Shown: piece after piece, positions 4,880 through 8,207 of the stretch
Position numbering within the stretch: position 1 is the first letter of the stretch
Layout: every line of letters starts with the position of its first letter
From: Flavobacteriaceae bacterium
GTDB taxonomy: Bacteria; Bacteroidota; Bacteroidia; Flavobacteriales; Flavobacteriaceae
Length of the DNA: 8,207 bases
NCBI GenBank assembly: GCA_018672145.1
Contig: JABHGH010000051.1
Coordinates: forward strand, 1-8,207
Reading direction: 5' to 3'
The notes under the pieces: model-generated
Database searches by the model: none
Told to the model about the DNA's origin: nothing
The model's input: only the letters and a program-made list of their open reading frames with translations
Position numbers and translations under genes: made by a program

Positions 4880-7330
4880 TTAATGCTTGATTTTTAGTTG
4901 AAGCATTACGTTTCTTCCAATATCATCAGAATAAAAACGCAATCTATTTAAGTAGTTTCTATATCTAGTATTGAGAATATTATCAAACGATAGTGAGATG
5001 TTTATATTGCTGGAAAATAGCTGGTAAGGCCCCCAATTCAAGTCAAGCCCTAAATCCATATAGCCATCGGGTGGTGTGCTTATGTCAACGACTTTATCTA
5101 CCTTTTTTCCGTTTTCAAGCGTGGAAGTTATGTTGTTGTTGTTTGGAAAAAGATGTTGATGAAAAACGTTTTTACTGATTACACTTGCATGAAAACGTTC
5201 CCAATTTGGTATCGAAAATTCAACTTGATTTTTGATGGTTAACGCTGGGATATTAACCAATGGTTCTTTTGTGTCGCTATTCACAGCTTCTACCCATGAA
5301 GTGTTATTCCTAAGTCGGAGTTTTCGGTTTATTTTATAAGACAAGTCAAGATCTACTCCTTTAAAAATAGCATTGATGGGCACATATTCCCAAACAGGAA
5401 ATGCACCTCGAATGGATTGTTCAAAACCTGATTGCTCAATGATAATAAAATTTTTACCAAGGGTAATGTATGGGCTAATGATATAGGTGAAAAAACCGTA
5501 TTTTTTTTCAAAATCAAGAAGTAGTTTTTGGGTTGTTTCTTTCTTTAAAAAAGGGTTGCCATACTCGATGGACGCAAGCGAATGATGCAAGCCATCGCTA
5601 AACATTTCAGCAATATCAGGAGCGCGTTGCACGTAATTGAATTGGACTCCAAGAGTGTTGTCCTTAGATGCTTTAAAAACAACTCCTGCATTGAAGGAGA
5701 ATGTGTTAAAGACTATTTTTCTTTTAACAAGCTTTTGGCTGAGGACTTCGTTGATTACATATGGGCCAAGTCTAGGCCCATAGTTTTCCGATTCCCAGCG
5801 AATGTTATGATAGTATTTATGAACGTCATTGCTCAGGTACTCGTGGCGCAAACCAAGCCCAAAATCAAAATTCTTGTTTTTATGAATGATAGCAGTGATA
5901 TAGCTGCCAAATCTTGTTTTTAAATAATCTGGAATGAGACGCTTTGTCCCTGTTCCTGGCGTTGAAAAGTTGTTTTGAATTTCAAAGAAAAGGCCGGAGT
6001 TAACTTCTGCAAATGAACTTGTCCATTCGTAATTTGAATTGAAATGGTGTGTGTCTAGGTTCAAATGTAAGGAAGCCGTATTTTTAAACGCACCTCTTCT
6101 AAGATCATATTCTTTTCGATTATTTTTTTGCCAGCTGTATTTGAGACTTAGTTTTTCCTTGTCGTTCAAGTATTTTGAGTAATCAATACTTGTTGTATAG
6201 TGCGTGTTTAGCTGTTTAGGGTTATTGATTTGGTACGAAAATGGATTGATTACAATGGTGTCAGACTCAATAGCTCTCAATAAATCACCGACGTTTCCAA
6301 TGTGAGAGCTTTTTAATATCCCAGTTTCATTATTGAAATAACTAAAGTATATTTTCCAATCACTTTCCGTGTCGTTTTTTCCAAATGCCAGTGACACATT
6401 TTTTTGATTGTATCCTGTATTTGAAAGCACGTAATTGGGTGCAGACAAATCGCCACTTTTTTTGATTGTACCCTGAGCTGTAAAGTATGTGCCATTTTGG
6501 AATGACCTAGTCCATGAACTGACTAGGCTAGCACCTTTTCCATTACTCATGCCACTCAAAATAGTCTTGCCATACAAGGAATCTATTTTTTTTGGAAAGC
6601 TAGATTGGAGAATAACAATACCGCCAGGGTTTGAGCCAGTATATTTTAATGCGCTGGCTCCTTTGATGACACGAACATTGTCAAAAGCATTTACATCGAC
6701 ATTAGGCGCATGGTCTTGCCCCCATTGTTGATTCTCAAGCATTATACCGTTGTAGATAATACCGATCCGACTGCCAAACATTCCATGTATGACTGGCTTG
6801 GCTATGCTATTGCCAGTAGAAAGTGCATGAACCCCGCTTAGTTGTTCCAATACACCAGTTAGTCCATCATGGCTATTGCGATCTTTTTCGGACTCGGAAA
6901 GGGAATATATTTTTGCAGTTGTAGATAAGTTGTTGGTTTTTTCTTCAGCAACGACCACTTCATCTAAGGACTCGACATGATGGTCCATATAAAAAGATAG
7001 TGACTCCGATTGTCTGAGGTCAATCTCTTTGAAAAGATCTTTGCAGTTAAGATGAGAAATTTTTAGTTTAATTTTTTTAGGGCATTGCTCTGTAAGGGTA
7101 AAAAGGCCATCCGCTGTGGAGATGGTGTTGGTATTGGTTCCCACGACCTCAATAACTGCCGCCTCAAGCGGAGAATCGCTGTACAAATCAATAATCTTTC
7201 CCTCAAGTTTGAGATCACAGTCTTGAGAAAAAATAAAGCCTGTAGCCAATAAACTAATATTGACCACAGCCTTTAAGAAAGTTGAGTAACTATTATTGCT
7301 ACTCTTTTTGGAATTCGAATTAATATTCAA
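4880..7330 (-). CDS. TonB-dependent outer-membrane receptor with carboxypeptidase-regulatory-like domain
   Basis: An 816-residue outer-membrane transporter driven by TonB-ExbBD. A signal peptide is visible (basic stretch, hydrophobic AVVNISLLATGFIF, probable cleavage near FSQ at 34-36). Next come a carboxypeptidase-regulatory-like domain (about 41-120: LEGKIIDLYSDSPLEAAVIEVVG), LDEVVV (122-127), a plug of about 138-245 (QQWGQDHAPNVD from 201, VRVIKGASALKY from 219, GGIVIL), and a 22-strand-type barrel ending in FDNILNTRYRNYLNRLRF and a short aromatic-poor end, LQLKIKH. His pairs occur in probable loops (THHF, HKYYHN, LHHSLAS, FHQHLF). The only credible in-frame start is TTG at 7328-7330. A three-codon ORF, ATG-TTA-TTT-TGA (7338-7327), overlaps that TTG and could support reinitiation. 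It follows the His/Asp-rich lipoprotein gene by 21 bases, so a transition-metal ligand is inferred but not proven. No SusD-like gene is present, which argues against a glycan system. Confidence 0.9.
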   Translation of the reverse strand: MNINSNSKKSSNNSYSTFLKAVVNISLLATGFIFSQDCDLKLEGKIIDLYSDSPLEAAVIEVVGTNTNTISTADGLFTLTEQCPKKIKLKISHLNCKDLFKEIDLRQSESLSFYMDHHVESLDEVVVAEEKTNNLSTTAKIYSLSESEKDRNSHDGLTGVLEQLSGVHALSTGNSIAKPVIHGMFGSRIGIIYNGIMLENQQWGQDHAPNVDVNAFDNVRVIKGASALKYTGSNPGGIVILQSSFPKKIDSLYGKTILSGMSNGKGASLVSSWTRSFQNGTYFTAQGTIKKSGDLSAPNYVLSNTGYNQKNVSLAFGKNDTESDWKIYFSYFNNETGILKSSHIGNVGDLLRAIESDTIVINPFSYQINNPKQLNTHYTTSIDYSKYLNDKEKLSLKYSWQKNNRKEYDLRRGAFKNTASLHLNLDTHHFNSNYEWTSSFAEVNSGLFFEIQNNFSTPGTGTKRLIPDYLKTRFGSYITAIIHKNKNFDFGLGLRHEYLSNDVHKYYHNIRWESENYGPRLGPYVINEVLSQKLVKRKIVFNTFSFNAGVVFKASKDNTLGVQFNYVQRAPDIAEMFSDGLHHSLASIEYGNPFLKKETTQKLLLDFEKKYGFFTYIISPYITLGKNFIIIEQSGFEQSIRGAFPVWEYVPINAIFKGVDLDLSYKINRKLRLRNNTSWVEAVNSDTKEPLVNIPALTIKNQVEFSIPNWERFHASVISKNVFHQHLFPNNNNITSTLENGKKVDKVVDISTPPDGYMDLGLDLNWGPYQLFSSNINISLSFDNILNTRYRNYLNRLRFYSDDIGRNVMLQLKIKH

Positions 7331-7351
7331 AATAACATGTAAAATGATTTT

Positions 7352-7966
7352 TTACTCCACATGAGCTTCGAATTCGATCTCCGCATCAGTTGAGCCCCCA
7401 AGGTCAGTACGAGTACTAACGCCTGTTTTTGTTATTGGCTCGTGAATTAAGTAAGCAACGATATCAACGATAGCAGCTGAAGTTGTTGTCCACTCGGTTT
7501 TTAGATGAATTGGATCTCCAGAAGAGTCAATTGTATCTCCAGCAGCGCTTTCAATGGTGATGCTAGAGTCTGTTAGCTCGTAGAAAAAAACGTGCTCATC
7601 AGCTTCTTCAATGATCTCTTTAGTCACATCAATGCTATTACTAGGATCTGATTCATTAAAGAAAGTAATCTCAAACAAATACGTTGAGTTGCTTTCAAGC
7701 TCAACTTCCATATGCTCGCCTTCATGATCGTCGACATCGTCATCGTCACCGTCATCTGTGTGATCATCGTCATGGTCATGGTGATGCCCTTCAACTTCAA
7801 AGTTGTAGGTTTCAGAACTGTTATCCGAAGTGTTTGTCACTACGAGCACTGCCTTAGTGATTGCTTCCTCTTCGTTTTCAGGATCTGGAGAATCGTCTTT
7901 ATCACAGGATACGACGAATAAAATAATAGCAAATACGAATGCTTTTGTAAAAATGTTTTTTAACAT
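7352..7966 (-). CDS. His/Asp-rich lipoprotein, probable metal-binding partner of the TonB receptor
   Basis: A 204-residue lipoprotein. After MLKNIFTKAF and a hydrophobic stretch, the lipobox FVVSC puts the lipidated Cys at 21, followed by an acidic tail (DKDDSPDPENEEE). Residues 61-85 are extreme: seven His (61, 62, 63, 65, 69, 81, 85), twelve Asp and two Glu, a plausible binding site for Zn, Cu, Ni or Ca. The rest is beta-rich, with features I associate with flavobacterial proteins named 'type 1 periplasmic binding fold superfamily': TYLFEITFFNES, the acidic EEADEHVFFYELT near 120-132, and LIHEP at 173-177 near the end. That assignment is from memory, and the name implies nothing about function. 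Start is ATG at 7964-7966. The receptor gene begins 21 bases after the stop, so the two are surely co-transcribed. Likely surface-exposed or periplasmic, feeding ligand to the receptor. Confidence 0.8.
   Translation of the reverse strand: MLKNIFTKAFVFAIILFVVSCDKDDSPDPENEEEAITKAVLVVTNTSDNSSETYNFEVEGHHHDHDDDHTDDGDDDDVDDHEGEHMEVELESNSTYLFEITFFNESDPSNSIDVTKEIIEEADEHVFFYELTDSSITIESAAGDTIDSSGDPIHLKTEWTTTSAAIVDIVAYLIHEPITKTGVSTRTDLGGSTDAEIEFEAHVE
7712..7786 (-). repeat. Low-complexity His/Asp-coding stretch inside the lipoprotein gene
   Basis: On the plus strand this stretch is built largely of GTCATC/GTCATG-like hexamers (dense from 7722 to 7786), encoding His-Asp and Asp-Asp units on the minus strand. 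Such imperfect hexamer repeats can change length by slippage in steps of two residues without shifting the frame, so the number of metal-binding residues may vary between strains. Confidence 0.6.
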
Positions 7967-8004
7967 GTCTCAATATTTTTAAAAATGGTGTAGATCGGCA
8001 ATGG

Positions 8005-8020
8005 ATCCTTGAAAAAGGAT
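8005..8020. other. Small perfect hairpin upstream of the lipoprotein gene
   Basis: ATCCTT (8005-8010) and AAGGAT (8015-8020) form a six-base perfect stem around GAAA as read on the plus strand (TTTC on the minus strand). It sits in the 87-base spacer between the unidentified upstream gene and the lipoprotein gene. No T-tract follows on the minus strand, so it is not a standard terminator. It could be leader structure or chance. I see no clear TAnnTTTG box for the lipoprotein in this spacer. Confidence 0.3.
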
Positions 8021-8053
8021 ACATCAAAAAAAGAAAAAAGGGTCTGAAATGGA

Positions 8054-8206
8054 TTAAACAGAAGGTGGCCCTCGTAGGTAGTGACCATTTAAATCATTTC
8101 TTTTTAAATGGGAATTGAGATGATATTCTTTTTCTTCATTTGAAAAAATGGCAGTGACAAAAGAAATTTTTGCAACAAAAAAATTGTTTTGTAAAACAAA
8201 ATCATC
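8054..8206 (-). CDS. C-terminal end of an unidentified protein (gene continues beyond the window)
   Basis: On the minus strand 50 codons are open from the window edge to TAA at 8054-8056. The translation starts DDFVLQNNFFVAK, continues with EEKEYHLNSHLKR, and ends GHYLRGPPSV. Its composition is protein-like, and a short tail of the type xLRGPP or xxPPL is something I associate with small flavobacterial exported proteins encoded beside TonB receptors, but I cannot assign a family. It lies 87 bases upstream of the lipoprotein gene on the same strand and may belong to the same transcription unit. It could still be a chance open stretch. Confidence 0.55.
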   Translation of the reverse strand, partial: DDFVLQNNFFVAKISFVTAIFSNEEKEYHLNSHLKRNDLNGHYLRGPPSV

Positions 8207-8207
8207 G

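Noticed and set aside
4880..7330. SusC of a glycan utilisation locus
   Set aside because: No SusD, glycoside hydrolase or sugar regulator is nearby, and the partner lipoprotein is His/Asp-rich and much smaller than SusD.
1..8207. Mobile element, CRISPR array, toxin-antitoxin or phage-defence system
   Set aside because: No transposase, terminal inverted repeats, direct-repeat array, nuclease or antitoxin motif was seen on either strand.

Overview
The window looks like chromosomal DNA of a marine-type member of the Bacteroidota, most likely Flavobacteriia. The evidence is a C-terminal type IX secretion (T9SS) sorting domain, a SusC-like receptor layout with a carboxypeptidase-regulatory domain before the plug, a TIGR02757/DUF2400 protein, AT-rich spacers without Shine-Dalgarno sequences, and a -7 promoter box of the form TAnnTTTG. 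I see no rRNA, tRNA, CRISPR array, insertion sequence or phage gene.

Layout. (1) Bases 1-708, plus strand: the 3' part of a secreted-protein gene, with a pre-peptidase-C-terminal-like domain followed by a T9SS sorting domain. Two in-frame TAA codons (400-402, 475-477) interrupt it, so it appears to be a young pseudogene. (2) Bases 704-776: two stacked hairpins form a terminator shared with the convergent operon. (3) Bases 751-4143, minus strand: a tight operon read in the order LolD/MacB-type ABC ATPase, TIGR02757 protein (10-base overlap), dihydroorotase-like protein, and alpha/beta hydrolase (3-base gap). The dihydroorotase-like protein has lost its metal ligands. A possible internal promoter lies just before it. 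(4) Bases 4242-4769, plus strand: methionine sulfoxide reductase msrA, divergent from the ABC gene. (5) Bases 4880-8206, minus strand: an outer-membrane uptake cluster. It reads as the 3' end of an unidentified gene, then a lipoprotein with a His/Asp-rich segment, then a TonB-dependent receptor 21 bases downstream.

How the genes may work together. The lipoprotein and receptor look like one unit that captures and imports a ligand, and the seven histidines and many acidic residues in the lipoprotein suggest a transition metal such as zinc; this is inference. The minus-strand operon 751-4143 mixes housekeeping-type genes with no single obvious pathway. Its most notable member is the dihydroorotase homologue, which keeps the family scaffold and the catalytic Asp but lacks the HxH motif and the other metal ligands, so it is probably a non-catalytic or structural partner in pyrimidine synthesis.

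Most of the window is ordinary core genome. The items most worth a second look are the metal-capture lipoprotein/receptor pair, the metal-less dihydroorotase homologue, the glycosylase-like C-terminus of the TIGR02757 protein, and the twice-stopped T9SS gene.
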